Shown here: positions 47,469 to 57,848 of the stretch, in pieces
Numbering within the stretch: the stretch's first letter is position 1
Layout: each line of letters opens with the position of its first letter
Source: Xanthomonas fragariae
GTDB lineage: Bacteria > Pseudomonadota > Gammaproteobacteria > Xanthomonadales > Xanthomonadaceae
DNA: 64,000 nt
Direction: 5' to 3'
Assembly (NCBI RefSeq): GCF_900183975.1
Contig: NZ_LT853882.1
Coordinates: 1,295,501 to 1,359,500 of the forward strand
Made by a program: the position numbers and the translations under genes
The notes under the pieces: model-generated
What the model was told of the DNA's origin: nothing
Database searches by the model: none
What the model saw: only the letters and a program-made list of their open reading frames with translations

Positions 47469-47984
47469 ATGGCCCGCGGCATCAACAAAGTCATCCTCGT
47501 CGGTAACCTCGGCAACGATCCCGACACCAAGTACACCCAGGCCGGCATGGCGATTACCCGCGTCAGTCTGGCTACCAGCAGCATGCGCAAGGACCGCGAG
47601 GGCAACAACCAGGAGCGCACCGAGTGGCACCGCGTGGTGTTCTTCGGAAAGCTGGGCGAGATCGCCGGTGAGTACCTGCGCAAGGGTTCGCAGGTGTATG
47701 TCGAAGGCGAGCTGCGCTACGACAAGTACACCGGCCAGGATGGCGTGGAAAAGTACAGCACCGACATCGTCGCCAACGAGATGCAGATGCTCGGCGGCCG
47801 TGGTGAAGGCGGCGGCATGGGCGGCGATCGCCCGCAGCGCTCGCAGGCCCCGCGCCAGCAGCAGGGCGGCGGTGGCGGCGGTCAGGGTGGCGGTCAGGAT
47901 TACGCCCCGCCTCGTCAGCAGCCGGCCCAGCAGCAATCGGCACCGCCGATGGACGATTTTGCCGACGATGACATCCCCTTCTGA
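47469..47984 (+). CDS. ssb: Single-stranded DNA-binding protein
   Basis: 171 residues. An N-terminal OB fold (GINKVILVGNLGNDPDTKY, WHRVVFFGKLGEIAGEYL, VYVEGELRYDKY) is followed by a Gly/Gln/Pro-rich linker. The acidic tip DFADDDIPF binds partner proteins. The usual length and tail are intact. It is divergent from ispB across about 270 bases, which hold nothing else recognised. Confidence 0.96.
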   Translation: MARGINKVILVGNLGNDPDTKYTQAGMAITRVSLATSSMRKDREGNNQERTEWHRVVFFGKLGEIAGEYLRKGSQVYVEGELRYDKYTGQDGVEKYSTDIVANEMQMLGGRGEGGGMGGDRPQRSQAPRQQQGGGGGGQGGGQDYAPPRQQPAQQQSAPPMDDFADDDIPF

Positions 47985-48011
47985 GCGAGGTCCAGTCGCT
48001 GCCTCATCCAT

Positions 48012-48036
48012 GAAGGCCCGCATTGCGCGGGCCTTC
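48012..48036 (+). terminator. Probable terminator after ssb
   Basis: A perfect 10-bp stem GAAGGCCCGC/GCGGGCCTTC with a 5-base loop lies 28 bases after the ssb stop. It is followed only by TGCGTTG. Confidence 0.55.
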
Positions 48037-48139
48037 TGCGTTGTGGCCACGGTCGCTTTGACGCAAGCCGGGTGTTCCGAAAATTCCAGCGCGCAGAGGT
48101 CAACCTGGCAGCACAACGGCGCCGATAACTTTGCCAGCG

Positions 48140-49624
48140 CTACGCCGACGTACGATCCCGGCCGTTCTGCTTGGCGCGATACAGCGCCGAATCGGCGTCG
48201 TGCACGAAGGCGTCGGGTGTGAGTGGAGCGTCGCCCGGTTCGAAGGTGGCTGCTCCAACGCTGACGGTGACGTGCGCGCAGGTTGGGCTGGACAGGTGCG
48301 TCAGGCCGAGTTCGGCGACAGCGCTGCGGACCGCATCGGCCAATCGCAATGCGCCGGCAGCGTCGGTCTGCGGCAGGATCATGCCGAACTCTTCGCCGCC
48401 ATAACGTGCGGCGACGTCCTGGCTGCGTCGCGAGCAGCCGGCAATCGCGCGGGCGACCAGCCGCAGGCAGGCATCGCCATTCACATGACCATAGGTGTCG
48501 TTGTAGAGCTTGAAGTGGTCGACATCGATCATCAGCACCGACAACGGCGCCTGCAGGCGCACCGCGTCCTGCAATGCGCGCGATAGGCGATGGTCGAATG
48601 CGCGCCGGTTGGCGATGCCGGTCAACGCATCCACCCAGGCTTCGGTGCTGAGCCTGGCTTCGTTGCGATGCATGCGGCGCAATTGCAGGTCCAGCCAAAT
48701 GCCAACCCCCAGTAGCAGCGCAAAGCCGAGTGTGGCGATCACAATCCGCTGGCCTGCGGATTGCCGCCAGTTGGCCAATGCATCGTCCACCGAGACGCCG
48801 GTCAGCACGGTCAACGGATATGGCCGCGCCGGTGCGAAACTGGAGATGCGCTCCACACCGTCGATCGGCGACCGATACGTTGCGGTGCCATGTTTGCGCG
48901 CGCGGATGGTGACGTAGATCAAGGTGCCTGCGATCGAAGTACCTATCACGCCCGGCTTGTCGGGCCGGCGCACTAGCACGATGCCATCGTCGTTAGTCAT
49001 GCCAATCGTGCCGTTCGGGCCAATCTCGAAGGTGCTGTAGTAGTTCTGGAAATACTTCAGTGGCAGGGTGACCAGCACCACACCGGCAAAGTCGCCGCTG
49101 GGTGTGTTGAGTCGGCGGCTCAGCGTGAGTACCCAACTGCCGTCGGAGCGGCTTTGCACCGGTGGGCCGACCAGCGACATGGCATCGGGATGGTCGCGGT
49201 GATACTTGAAGTAAGCGCGGTCGGCGTTGTTATGGATTCTAGGGATACTGTACAGCGATGAGCTCACCCAGCTGCCATCCGCAGCACAGATGAAGATGCC
49301 ATGCAGCCGATCCGAGCGCCGTGCTTCGCGCACCAGAAAATCGTGCATCGCAGATCGTGCAGTTATCGAAGCCTGATCGTGTTCGACGCGCGACACCAGC
49401 CCGGACAGCACCGCCTCGGCGATCGCCATGGTATCGCTGGCATGTTGCGCCAGCGAATTGGCAAGATTCAACGACTGCGCTTCGGCAGTGCGCAGTGCGG
49501 TCGCGCGTTCTTCGTGGATGGACCAATATTCCGAACCCAGCAATAGCATCCACGAGATGGTCAACACGAAATGCAATGCGATGCGTTGTGCACGTTGCTG
49601 CCATCGCTTGGTTGTTGATGTCAC
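48140..49624 (-). CDS. Membrane-anchored diguanylate cyclase with periplasmic sensor
   Basis: 494 residues from a GTG at 49624; the frame is open to 49819 and the start is uncertain. One membrane helix (IALHFVLTISWMLLLG), a periplasmic Cache-like sensor of about 250 residues (with VGPPVQSRSDGSWVLTLSRR and GTIGMTNDDGIVLVRRPDKPG) and a second helix (IVIATLGFALLLGVGIWL) precede a GGDEF domain (DALTGIANRRAFD). The active site is RYGGEEFGMILP. RSQD lies five residues before GGEEF, the RxxD product-inhibition site. It should make c-di-GMP in response to an extracytoplasmic ligand. Confidence 0.88.
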   Translation of the reverse strand: MTSTTKRWQQRAQRIALHFVLTISWMLLLGSEYWSIHEERATALRTAEAQSLNLANSLAQHASDTMAIAEAVLSGLVSRVEHDQASITARSAMHDFLVREARRSDRLHGIFICAADGSWVSSSLYSIPRIHNNADRAYFKYHRDHPDAMSLVGPPVQSRSDGSWVLTLSRRLNTPSGDFAGVVLVTLPLKYFQNYYSTFEIGPNGTIGMTNDDGIVLVRRPDKPGVIGTSIAGTLIYVTIRARKHGTATYRSPIDGVERISSFAPARPYPLTVLTGVSVDDALANWRQSAGQRIVIATLGFALLLGVGIWLDLQLRRMHRNEARLSTEAWVDALTGIANRRAFDHRLSRALQDAVRLQAPLSVLMIDVDHFKLYNDTYGHVNGDACLRLVARAIAGCSRRSQDVAARYGGEEFGMILPQTDAAGALRLADAVRSAVAELGLTHLSSPTCAHVTVSVGAATFEPGDAPLTPDAFVHDADSALYRAKQNGRDRTSA

Positions 49625-49919
49625 TGTGGCTACCTGTCCGGACACCAAGGCGATGCAACCGCTGTGCCAGCGTACGCGTTGACTCGAGCGCGGCTGCGTG
49701 CATTTGAAAGACACAGTTCTGATCTGTGATTCGCGCCTCATGTAGTGAGCAACAGTCCGCTTCCACGCATGATTGCAGGCGTTGTCCGTTCTGCTTGGGT
49801 CCGATTCGTACAGCACCAAACGTCATCCATCGCTGCGCGCGATGCAAGCCGGCTCGACTGCAACCTCATCACGTTGCGCGTGTTACCCCGAACATTGACT
49901 TGAAGTCAGTGAGGTATCC

Positions 49920-50546
49920 ATGCGCACCATTGGTTTGCGTCATCCCGCAGGAATCGCGTCACTGCGATCTGTTGACTTACCTGATCCAGAACAGCGTGCA
50001 CATGGTCAGATCCGCGTGCGCTTGCATGCGAGCTCGCATGATTTTCATGACTTAGGGATCGTGCTGGGTCAGATGCCGGCTGCGCACAGACATATTCCGA
50101 TGTCAGACGGTGTCGGCGTAGTCGAAGCGGTCGGGCCGCAGGTCAGTGAGCGCCTGGAGCAGGGCGGGCGTGTAGTGGAGGAAACCGACATCACCGATAT
50201 CGGGACCGGCTCCTACACCATCATTGCGCAGACCGCTGCGGAGATAATGGGGGTGCCGTCGAACTGGGTGCACGTGCGGTTGGGCGGTGCCAGCGTCAAT
50301 CACGACCTGGCAGGTTACGAAGTGCCGGTGCATGCGGATATCCCGCATCAGGAAGTGATGTTCCTGGAAGAAAGCGACCCACCGTCATCGCCGATGAAGG
50401 CCAAGGGCGTAGGCGAGCTCGGCATCTTCGCTGTGGCTGCGGTGATCGCCAATGCGGGCTTCAACGCCACCGGCGTGCGCGCAGGCGATTACCCGGTCAC
50501 GCTCGACAAGCTGCGTGCGCACCTGCCCGAGTTGCGGTGCGCGTGA
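49920..50546 (+). pseudogene. Chimeric ORF: alcohol-dehydrogenase N-terminus fused to fragments of a PaoC-type molybdenum hydroxylase
   Basis: 208 codons, open from ATG to stop. Residues 1 to about 85 match the GroES-like N-terminus of a zinc-type or quinone-reductase alcohol dehydrogenase (MSDGVGVVEAVGPQV). Residues 86 to about 125 match a central piece of a xanthine-dehydrogenase-like large subunit (TDITDIGTGSYTIIAQTAAE). From about 126 it matches the C-terminus of the same subunit (NHDLAGYEVPVHADIPHQEV, SSPMKAKGVGELGIFAVAAV). Neither partner could be active. It looks like the product of two in-frame deletions that also removed paoA and paoB. Confidence 0.8.
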
Positions 50547-51556
50547 GTGCAGCCGTGGCCCCGGTCACGCATGCCAAGCCGGCCCAGCCGGCGTGGCCGG
50601 CATGGCCGAGCTACGCACTGCACGATGATCTGCTGCCGACGCTGACAGCCTGGTATCGGGCTGGGCAGCGTGTAGCGATTGCCACGTTGATCGACACTCA
50701 GGGCTCGTCACCGCGCCCCCTGGGCAGCGAGATGGCGATCAGCGCAGACGGCCGGGTTGCCGGTTACGTGTCCGGCGGTTGCGTGGAGGCAGCGGTGGCG
50801 CATCACGCTATGGCAGCACTGGGCGATGGTCGGTCGCGCCGGCTGGATTACGGCGAGGGCAGCGAAGTGCTGGACATCCAACTCAGCTGCGGCGGCCGTA
50901 TCGGCGTGCTGGTGTGGCTGGTGCCGGATCTGGGCGAGCATCTTGCATGTTGGCGCAACGCGCGCCAACGCCATCGGGCGTTTCATGTGGCGCTGAATCG
51001 CGATTCCGGCGCGGTGCGTTATCCGACCACTGCGCAGGACGCGCGTCCCGGTGAATTCTTGCGCACGCATCGTCCACCTTTGCGACTGGTGCTGGTCGGC
51101 GCCGATCCTGCGCTGCTGGCGTTGGTCTCATTGGCCAGCCAGATGGGCATCGAGGTGCGCGTGCTGCGACCGCATGGGCCCAGTGAACCACCGCCGCGAC
51201 TGGCTCCGGAGCATTACGACCGTCGCGGGTTGAGCCAGGCATTGAAGGATGTGCATCTGGATGCAGACACCGCGCTTTACAGCCTGGCGCATGATGGCGA
51301 TATCGATCTGCAGGTCGCATGTCGCGGGCTAGCGTCCAACGTTGCCTGCATCGGCATCCTGGGCAGCCGATGCAAGCGCGAAGGTTGTCTACAAACGCTG
51401 CGTGCACTCGGACACGACGATGCCGCGCTTGCGCGCTTGCGACTTCCCGCCGGCTGGCGCATGGGGCGCTCGTCGCCGCACACCATCGCACTTGGCATCA
51501 TTGCCGAGGCGACACAGGCGGTGGCGGACACGCAGTCTGTTGCGGTGGATGGGTAA
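50537..51556 (+). CDS. XdhC/PaoD-type molybdenum cofactor insertion protein
   Basis: 339 residues. The N-terminal XdhC_CoxI domain carries ATLIDTQGSSPRPLGSEMAI and GYVSGGCVEAAVAHHAM. The C-terminal Rossmann domain has LRLVLVGADPALLALVSLA and NVACIGILGSRCKREG. Such proteins bind and sulfurate or modify the Mo cofactor and deliver it to the large subunit. Here the partner enzyme is reduced to a chimeric fragment that overlaps its start by 10 bases, so the chaperone is probably orphaned though it looks intact. Confidence 0.87.
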   Translation: MRVSAAVAPVTHAKPAQPAWPAWPSYALHDDLLPTLTAWYRAGQRVAIATLIDTQGSSPRPLGSEMAISADGRVAGYVSGGCVEAAVAHHAMAALGDGRSRRLDYGEGSEVLDIQLSCGGRIGVLVWLVPDLGEHLACWRNARQRHRAFHVALNRDSGAVRYPTTAQDARPGEFLRTHRPPLRLVLVGADPALLALVSLASQMGIEVRVLRPHGPSEPPPRLAPEHYDRRGLSQALKDVHLDADTALYSLAHDGDIDLQVACRGLASNVACIGILGSRCKREGCLQTLRALGHDDAALARLRLPAGWRMGRSSPHTIALGIIAEATQAVADTQSVAVDG

Positions 51557-52189
51557 GACCTCAGCACTTGGCGTGCTATGCCACCTCGCAGATCGTCGTG
51601 ACCCGCAGCACCGCCCAGACGTTGCCTGTCTGTTGTCCAGCGCAATGCAGTAGCTGCGAGCGTTGAAGCATTCGTTTGAATCAATCATTTGAAGCAGTCG
51701 TGACGCTGCGCGATTTCCGATTATCAGCAACTCCAATTCCAGTCAGGCGGATATGTCTGTGGGATGTATAGGAGGCAGCGAGATACAGATTCACTGCTGA
51801 GCTGCCGAGGCGTCTTCGACGCACGGCGTCACGCTGCCTGCTGCGGATATTGAACCAACGCCGTGCCTGGCCGAACTGACGCAGCACTTGCCAAACACGG
51901 AAATATGGCCGAAAGCGCGACTTGCGCACGGACAGCGCGGCCACGCGCAACACGCAGTCACCTCGCACGCACAGTCGGCTCTTTACGCTGAGCTCGTTTT
52001 CATTACGCATGACGTCGTCATGACCATTCTTTTCGATCGCTACGACGACGCACATTGCGACACGATGCCTCGTCGGCTTTTCGCAACATCAGATCGCGCG
52101 CGCAATGCACACCTGGCAGCTTTTGACGCTTTATCAATACCGCAACTGGCTATGCGCCATTTTTCATCCATCTCCGCCGGCTGCAGCGC
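51557..52189. other. Gap between xdhC and mocA without recognised gene
   Basis: 633 bases. Open frames on both strands (for instance 51681-52055 minus) have no recognisable motif. In related operons xdhC and the nucleotidyltransferase are usually adjacent, so this stretch may be foreign or decayed sequence. Confidence 0.45.
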
Positions 52190-52798
52190 GTGAGCAGCGA
52201 TCACGCCGCGCTGGTGTTGGCCGCCGGCGCGGGGCGCCGGCTGGGCCGTTGGAAGCAACTGTTGATGCGCGATGGCGAGCCCCTGCTACGTCGCGCCGCA
52301 CGCATTGCGCTACAAACGTCGCCGCGCCGCTGTGTGGTGGTGTTGGGTGCCAAAGCCGACGCATTGACCGAGGTCTTGCAGGGCCTGGATGTGGAAATAC
52401 TTCGGCATGCCGACTGGTCTGCAGGCATGGGTTCGAGCTTGGCGGTGTTGCGCCAACATGTGCAGGACGACACGCCGTTGCGCCGCAGCTTGATCCTGGG
52501 CTGCGATCAACCTGCACTGGACGCACCGCACCTGCGCGCGCTGCTGCAAGAGGCCGGGCACGCTGCTTCGGGCTGCGCCATCAGTGGTTATGCCGGGGTC
52601 CGCGGCATTCCTGCGGTGGTCACCCACGCCGTCTGGGCAGATGTCCCGCTGCAGGCCGATAGCGGCTTGCGCGGCCTGTTTGCCAGCCTGGATGTGCAGA
52701 CACTGGGCTGCGTAAGCGCACCGGCCCTGGCCTTGGATATCGATACGCCTGCCGATCTGGCGGCGGCGCAGCGGCGCGGCTGGGTGGATCTGGACTGA
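52190..52798 (+). CDS. MobA/MocA-like nucleotidyltransferase
   Basis: 202 residues from a GTG. The GTP/CTP-binding loop LVLAAGAGRRLGRWKQLL is at the N-terminus, LILGCDQPAL carries the metal-binding Asp near 105, and GIPAVVTHAVW follows. Family members cytidylate the molybdopterin cofactor for enzymes of the aldehyde or xanthine oxidase family. With the hydroxylase gone it may have no client here. Confidence 0.8.
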   Translation: MSSDHAALVLAAGAGRRLGRWKQLLMRDGEPLLRRAARIALQTSPRRCVVVLGAKADALTEVLQGLDVEILRHADWSAGMGSSLAVLRQHVQDDTPLRRSLILGCDQPALDAPHLRALLQEAGHAASGCAISGYAGVRGIPAVVTHAVWADVPLQADSGLRGLFASLDVQTLGCVSAPALALDIDTPADLAAAQRRGWVDLD

Positions 52799-53086
52799 GA
52801 CGCCGTAACGGGCGCTGGTCGGTGATCTCCGTCAGCCTCAGCCTTCAAGCGGCCAGGGAAGCGGACTGCACGGCTGGCAAATGGCGTGGCCGGTATTCGT
52901 CATCGGCATATCCACACGTGCACGACGCATTGCGCGCAGGCCGCGCTGCACGGCGACCGCATGCCAGGCAGGCTCCGAATCGATGGCGGGGTTTGCGCAG
53001 ACGTCCAGGTCGGCTAGATTCATCCCATCGGACGCTATTGGCCCGATCCGCACGTTATCGGCTACTTTTCTGGATGTCCGCCCGTC

Positions 53087-54334
53087 GTGAATGCCGCCGG
53101 TTTTGAGCTGATTCAAAACGATATCGTCGTCTTCGGCCTGATCGCCGCCACCCTGGGGGCGGTGTTCTGGACCTCCTCACGCGAGCAGGGCGTGTGGCGG
53201 CGATTTTATGCCGTGGTACCGGCCTTGTTGCTGTGTTATCTGCTGCCAGGCATCTACAACACGGTCGGTCTGATCGACGGCAACAACACCCGCCTGTACA
53301 ACCCGATCGCGCGCGACGTTTTGCTACCGGCCGCGCTGATCCTGCTCACATTGAGCATCGACCTGCGGGCGATTCTGGGGCTGGGGTCAACGTTGATCGC
53401 GATGTATCTGGGCGCATCGCTGAGCATCATGCTGGGCGCGGTGGTCGCGTTCTGGGTGATGAACTGGCTGCATCCGGCCACAGTGGCCGGCGACACCTGG
53501 GCCGGCATGGCGGCGTTGGCCGGCAGTTGGATCGGCGGCGGTGCCAACATGCTGGCGATGCGTGAGGTCTTCAATGTGGATGCCACCACCTTCGGCCAGT
53601 TCGCCGTAGTCGATGTCGGCGTAGGTTACGTATGGATGGCTGCCCTGATTTTCATGGCCGGGAACGCCCGCAAGATCGATGCGCGCAGCGGCGCGGATAG
53701 GCGTGCGCTGGATGCCTTGCAGGAGCGCATGGCGCTCTTCCAGGCCGAATATGCGCACATTCCCAGCCTGGCCGATTTGATGGTGATCGTGGGGGTGGCA
53801 TTCGGCGGGGTCGGCCTGGCGCATGCGCTCGCCAACCCGCTCGCTGCATGGTGCAAGACGCATTTGAGTTGGGCCAGTCAGTTCAGTCTGGATGCGCCGT
53901 TCGTGTGGGTAGTGGTGTTGGCGACCAGTCTGGGCCTGCTGCTGAGCTTGACCGGCGCACGCACGCTCGAAGGCGCGGGCGCCTCCAGGATCGGCACGCT
54001 GCTGCTGTATTTCCTGATCGCCTGCATCGGCATGCAGATGGATCTGTTGGCGCTGCTGGACCGGCCGTGGCTATTCCTGCTCGGCCTGATCTGGATCGCT
54101 GTCCACATCGCGCTGCTGTGGGGTTTGGGCCGCTTGTTGCGGGTGCCATTTTTCTATTTCGCGATCGGCTCGCAATCCAACATCGGTGGCCCGGCCTCCG
54201 CGCCGGTGGTCGCCGCCGCTTTCCATCCGGCATTGGCACCGGTCGGGGTGTTGCTGGGCACGATGGGCTACGCCACCGGCACCTGTCTGGCGTATCTGGT
54301 CGGCATTAGCTTGCGCGCGATGGCAGGTGTATAG
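53087..54334 (+). CDS. DUF819 (YjcL-like) membrane protein
   Basis: 415 residues with about eleven hydrophobic segments and the DUF819 blocks LCYLLPGIYNTVGLI, GSWIGGGANMLAMREVF, DVGVGYVWMAALIFMAG and SQSNIGGPASAPVVAAAF. It may be a transporter; no substrate is known. It starts at a GTG. The 288 bases before it show no gene. Confidence 0.85.
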   Translation: MNAAGFELIQNDIVVFGLIAATLGAVFWTSSREQGVWRRFYAVVPALLLCYLLPGIYNTVGLIDGNNTRLYNPIARDVLLPAALILLTLSIDLRAILGLGSTLIAMYLGASLSIMLGAVVAFWVMNWLHPATVAGDTWAGMAALAGSWIGGGANMLAMREVFNVDATTFGQFAVVDVGVGYVWMAALIFMAGNARKIDARSGADRRALDALQERMALFQAEYAHIPSLADLMVIVGVAFGGVGLAHALANPLAAWCKTHLSWASQFSLDAPFVWVVVLATSLGLLLSLTGARTLEGAGASRIGTLLLYFLIACIGMQMDLLALLDRPWLFLLGLIWIAVHIALLWGLGRLLRVPFFYFAIGSQSNIGGPASAPVVAAAFHPALAPVGVLLGTMGYATGTCLAYLVGISLRAMAGV

Positions 54335-54400
54335 CGCACCTCACAAAAATGTTGCGTTCTAGCAGTCATAATTGCGTCTCTTTGCGAAGGCCGCTTATAG

Positions 54401-55081
54401 ATGGAGCGATTCGAGCTACTGATCAGTGACTGCGATGGCGTTCTTGTCGACAGCGAGGTATTGGCCGAGCGGGTGATGTGTGAGGCGCTGGCGGCATTCG
54501 TTCCGGCCGAGGCGTTGGAGCATCTGCTGGTAGCGACCTTCGGGCAAACCACGCGTGACATGTTGCGGCGGGTCGAAGAGCGCTTCGCGCTGCAGTTGCC
54601 GGACACCTTGCTGGCGCAGATCGAGGCGCGTAGCGAAGCGCTTACCGAGGCCGAGGTACAGCCGATTCCAGGCGTGCGCCAGGCACTGGAACAGATTCCG
54701 TTGCCGCTGGCAGTGGCCTCCAATAGCCGCCGCCATAATGTGATTGCATTGGTGGAGCGGGTTGGGCTCAGCGCGCGTGCTGCTGGACGTATCTTCGGTG
54801 CCGACATGGTGGAGCGGCCCAAGCCTGCACCGGATGTCTATCTGCTAGCCGCACGTACGGCTGGTGTGGCGCCGGAGCGTTGTCTGGTGATCGAGGACAG
54901 CCTCACCGGTGCGAGCGCGGCATTGGCTGCAGGAATGCAAGTGCTGGGTTTTACCGGTGCCAGCCATATTCCACACGGACACGATGAGACGTTGCGTCGG
55001 ATCGGCGTGCTTGAGGTGTTCGACGCCATGCGCGACTTGCCGGCATTGTTCGAACGCCTCGTACGGAAGCAAGCTGGCTAA
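54401..55081 (+). CDS. HAD-superfamily hydrolase (subfamily IA, beta-phosphoglucomutase-like)
   Basis: 226 residues. Motif I is LISDCDGVLVDSEVL with Cys in place of the usual Phe, motif II is ASNSRRH, motif III is the Lys in RPKPAPDVYLLAA, and motif IV is LVIEDSLTGASAAL. A helical cap lies between motifs I and II. It is a phosphatase acting on a small sugar- or sugar-acid-phosphate; the exact substrate is unknown. Confidence 0.85.
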   Translation: MERFELLISDCDGVLVDSEVLAERVMCEALAAFVPAEALEHLLVATFGQTTRDMLRRVEERFALQLPDTLLAQIEARSEALTEAEVQPIPGVRQALEQIPLPLAVASNSRRHNVIALVERVGLSARAAGRIFGADMVERPKPAPDVYLLAARTAGVAPERCLVIEDSLTGASAALAAGMQVLGFTGASHIPHGHDETLRRIGVLEVFDAMRDLPALFERLVRKQAG

Positions 55082-55262
55082 ACGCGCATTGAGCGGCGCG
55101 GCGATGCAGCGTGGGGCGCGTGCTCAAGACATAACACGCTCCAGGGTGTTATTCGTCGCCGCTGATTCGAGGCGCAGGCTCAACATCCCGCCGCGTCAGC
55201 GCAGTTTCAACAACGTCTTTCAGGCCAGCTTTCGGACGCTATCGATTTTTCGGAACCCATCA

Positions 55263-55302
55263 ACGCAACAGGGCGCGATTCGCATCGCGCCCTGTTGCGT
55301 TT
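55263..55302. terminator. Bidirectional terminator, 18-bp perfect stem
   Basis: AACGCAACAGGGCGCGAT pairs perfectly with its complement across a TCGC loop. It lies between the convergent HAD gene (plus) and ybdD (minus) and can serve both. TTTC follows on the plus strand. Confidence 0.85.
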
Positions 55303-55320
55303 CAACCCGTCAATCTCACC

Positions 55321-55545
55321 TCAACAGCAGCGAAATCCGCTCTTGCCGCCATAGCGCGCGTCTTGGCGTTCGCGGAAAAAGGCGGGGTACTCCATCACCG
55401 GTTTGTCGGGATGTTTTTCCAGCATGTGGCGCACGTAGTTGTCGTAGTCGGGAATGCCGCAACACAGGCGTGCGGTCTGTATCAGGCGCCGCCAGATGCG
55501 GCGATGCACCTGATATTGGCTGGCCACAACGAGTTGGGTGCCCAT
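55321..55545 (-). CDS. YbdD/YjiX-family small protein
   Basis: 74 residues: a short cytoplasmic protein with [20 protein letters not shown] and [17 protein letters not shown], the family signature. It ends in Cys-Cys. Its start overlaps the TAA of cstA by one base (TAATG), the usual partnership. In E. coli the YjiX/YbdD proteins are needed for pyruvate uptake by BtsT or CstA. Confidence 0.9.
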   Translation of the reverse strand: MGTQLVVASQYQVHRRIWRRLIQTARLCCGIPDYDNYVRHMLEKHPDKPVMEYPAFFRERQDARYGGKSGFRCC

Positions 55546-57617
55546 TACAGGTCCGCCATCTGGTGTGGCTGCAACGCCACGTACGGAGTTTCGCGATCGC
55601 TACGTTGCGGGTTGCGGCGCGCAATGATGATCGTCTTGACCGCGTAAATCAGGATCGAGCACACCACGAACAGAAACAGCACGGTCAGACCGGCGTTGAC
55701 GTAGGCATTGGTGACGATCTGCTGCATCTGCGCCACCGTCTTGGCCGGTGCGGTGATGGTGTTGCTGGCGATAGCGGCCTGAAACTTGTGCGCCTGCGCC
55801 AGGAAGCCCTGCGCCGGGTTGCTGTCGAAGATCTTGATCAGCCCGGCGTAGGTCGTGCACAACAGCAGCCACAGCGCCGGCACGATGGTGACCCAGGCGT
55901 AGCGATCGCGCTTCATCTTGAACAGCACCACCGTGCCCAGCATCAACGCAATACCTGCCAGCATCTGGTTGGAGATGCCGAACAACGGCCACAGCGTCTG
56001 GATGCCGCCGAATGGATCGATCACACCGGTGTAGAGCAGATAGCCCCACAGCGCCACGCAACCGGCGGTGGCGATGATATTGGCAGTCCACGAGTCGGTC
56101 TTCTTCAGCGCCGGGACGAAGTTGCCCAGCAGGTCCTGCAGCATGAAGCGGCCCGCACGCGTGCCGGCGTCCACTGCGGTCAGGATGAACAGGGCCTCGA
56201 ACAGGATAGCGAAGTGGTACCAGAACGCCATAGTGTCTTCACCGGGCAGCAGCTGGTGCAGGATCTGCGCAATTCCGACCGCCAGCGTGGGGGCGCCGCC
56301 GGCACGTGCCAGGATGCTGTGCTCGCCGATGTCGCGCGCGGTGGATTCCAGGACCTCGGGCGTGATCGCAAAGCCCCATTCGGACACCTTGGCCGCGACC
56401 GCCACCGTGTCGGTGCCGACCAGTGAGGCCGGGCTGTTCATCGCGAAATAGATGCCCGGCTCGATGATCGAGGCCGCCACCAGGGCCATGATCGCCACGA
56501 ACGATTCCATCAACATGCCGCCGTAGCCGATGTAACGCATGTGGCCCTCGTTGGCGAGCAACTTTGGCGTGGTACCGGAGGCGATCAACGCGTGGAAACC
56601 GGACACCGCCCCGCAGGCGATGGTGATGAACAGAAACGGGAAGATGCCGCCTTTCCACACTGGGCCGTCACCGGTGGAAGCGAACCGGGTCAGCACCGGC
56701 ATTTGCAGATCCGGCATCACGACCAGGATGCCGATCGCAAGCGCCAGGATCGTGCCGATCTTGAGAAAGGTTGACAGGTAGTCGCGCGGCGCCAGCAGCA
56801 GCCACACCGGCAACACCGCGGCGACGAAGCCATAGCCGATCAACATCCAGGTGATCTGCCTGGCGGTGAAGGTGAAGGCCGGGCCCCAGCTTGGATCGGC
56901 GGCGACCTTGCCGCCCAACCAGATCGCGCCTAGCAACAGCACCAGGCCGACCACCGAGATCTCGCCGATCTTGCCGACACGGATGTAGCGCATGTACACC
57001 CCCATCATCAGCGCGATCGGCATCGTTGCGATCACTGTGAACATGCCCCACGGGCTTTCGGCCAGCGCCTTGACCACCACCATCGCTAGCACCGCCAGGA
57101 TGATGATCATGATCAGGAATGCACCGAACAAGGCGATGGTGCCGGGCACCCGACCCATTTCCTCGCGCACCAGATCGCCCAGCGAGCGGCCGTTGCGACG
57201 GCCTGAGAGAAACAGCACCACGAAGTCCTGCACCGCACCGGCAAACACCACGCCCACCACCAGCCACAGCAAGCCGGGCAGGTAGCCCATTTGCGCGGCG
57301 AGCACCGGGCCGACCAAGGGCCCGGCGCCAGCGATGGCGGCGAAATGATGGCCAAACAGCACGTGCTTGTTGGTGGGTACGTAGTCCAGGCCATCGTTGT
57401 TGGCGACGGCTGGCGTTGCGCGGGTTGGATCCAACTGCAACACGTTATCGGCGATGAACAGGCTGTAGAACCGGTAGGCGATCAGATAGATCGACACCGC
57501 AGCCACTACGATCCACAACGCGTTGATGTGTTCGCCACGCCGCAGCGCCACGGTACCCAGGCAGAACGCAGCCAGCAGCGCCAGCGCGCTCCAGGCCAGC
57601 TTCGAGAACCCTTTCAT
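55545..57617 (-). CDS. cstA: Carbon starvation protein CstA (pyruvate/peptide transporter)
   Basis: 690 residues with about sixteen membrane segments. The N-terminal CstA domain has [36 protein letters not shown] and [20 protein letters not shown]. The C-terminal part has [18 protein letters not shown]. It imports pyruvate (and possibly peptides) at the inner membrane under carbon limitation. The upstream region, shared with the divergent pirin remnant, is about 230 bases. Confidence 0.93.
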   Translation of the reverse strand: MKGFSKLAWSALALLAAFCLGTVALRRGEHINALWIVVAAVSIYLIAYRFYSLFIADNVLQLDPTRATPAVANNDGLDYVPTNKHVLFGHHFAAIAGAGPLVGPVLAAQMGYLPGLLWLVVGVVFAGAVQDFVVLFLSGRRNGRSLGDLVREEMGRVPGTIALFGAFLIMIIILAVLAMVVVKALAESPWGMFTVIATMPIALMMGVYMRYIRVGKIGEISVVGLVLLLGAIWLGGKVAADPSWGPAFTFTARQITWMLIGYGFVAAVLPVWLLLAPRDYLSTFLKIGTILALAIGILVVMPDLQMPVLTRFASTGDGPVWKGGIFPFLFITIACGAVSGFHALIASGTTPKLLANEGHMRYIGYGGMLMESFVAIMALVAASIIEPGIYFAMNSPASLVGTDTVAVAAKVSEWGFAITPEVLESTARDIGEHSILARAGGAPTLAVGIAQILHQLLPGEDTMAFWYHFAILFEALFILTAVDAGTRAGRFMLQDLLGNFVPALKKTDSWTANIIATAGCVALWGYLLYTGVIDPFGGIQTLWPLFGISNQMLAGIALMLGTVVLFKMKRDRYAWVTIVPALWLLLCTTYAGLIKIFDSNPAQGFLAQAHKFQAAIASNTITAPAKTVAQMQQIVTNAYVNAGLTVLFLFVVCSILIYAVKTIIIARRNPQRSDRETPYVALQPHQMADL

Positions 57618-57848
57618 GCATGCCCCTCAGGAACGATTAACCTAAGGGTCGCCTCGTCGCCTGCCTGCGGTCAATGGTGCCGTTCCGGGGCGGGGTAAAA
57701 CCTTGGTTGTAGAGCGTCTTGTTGCGATGTGCCCGCTTGCACCACTGCGGCGATGGCTTTTGGAACGATCGGTTGCGCCGGTCGCGATTGGGGCACGCGC
57801 CGGGCGCATCCATTATGTAAACCTCATACCATGCACAGGGAGAGTCCG

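Noticed and set aside
51681..52055. 124-codon minus-strand frame between xdhC and mocA
   Set aside because: There is no recognisable fold, signal or conserved block; its length is expected by chance in this composition.
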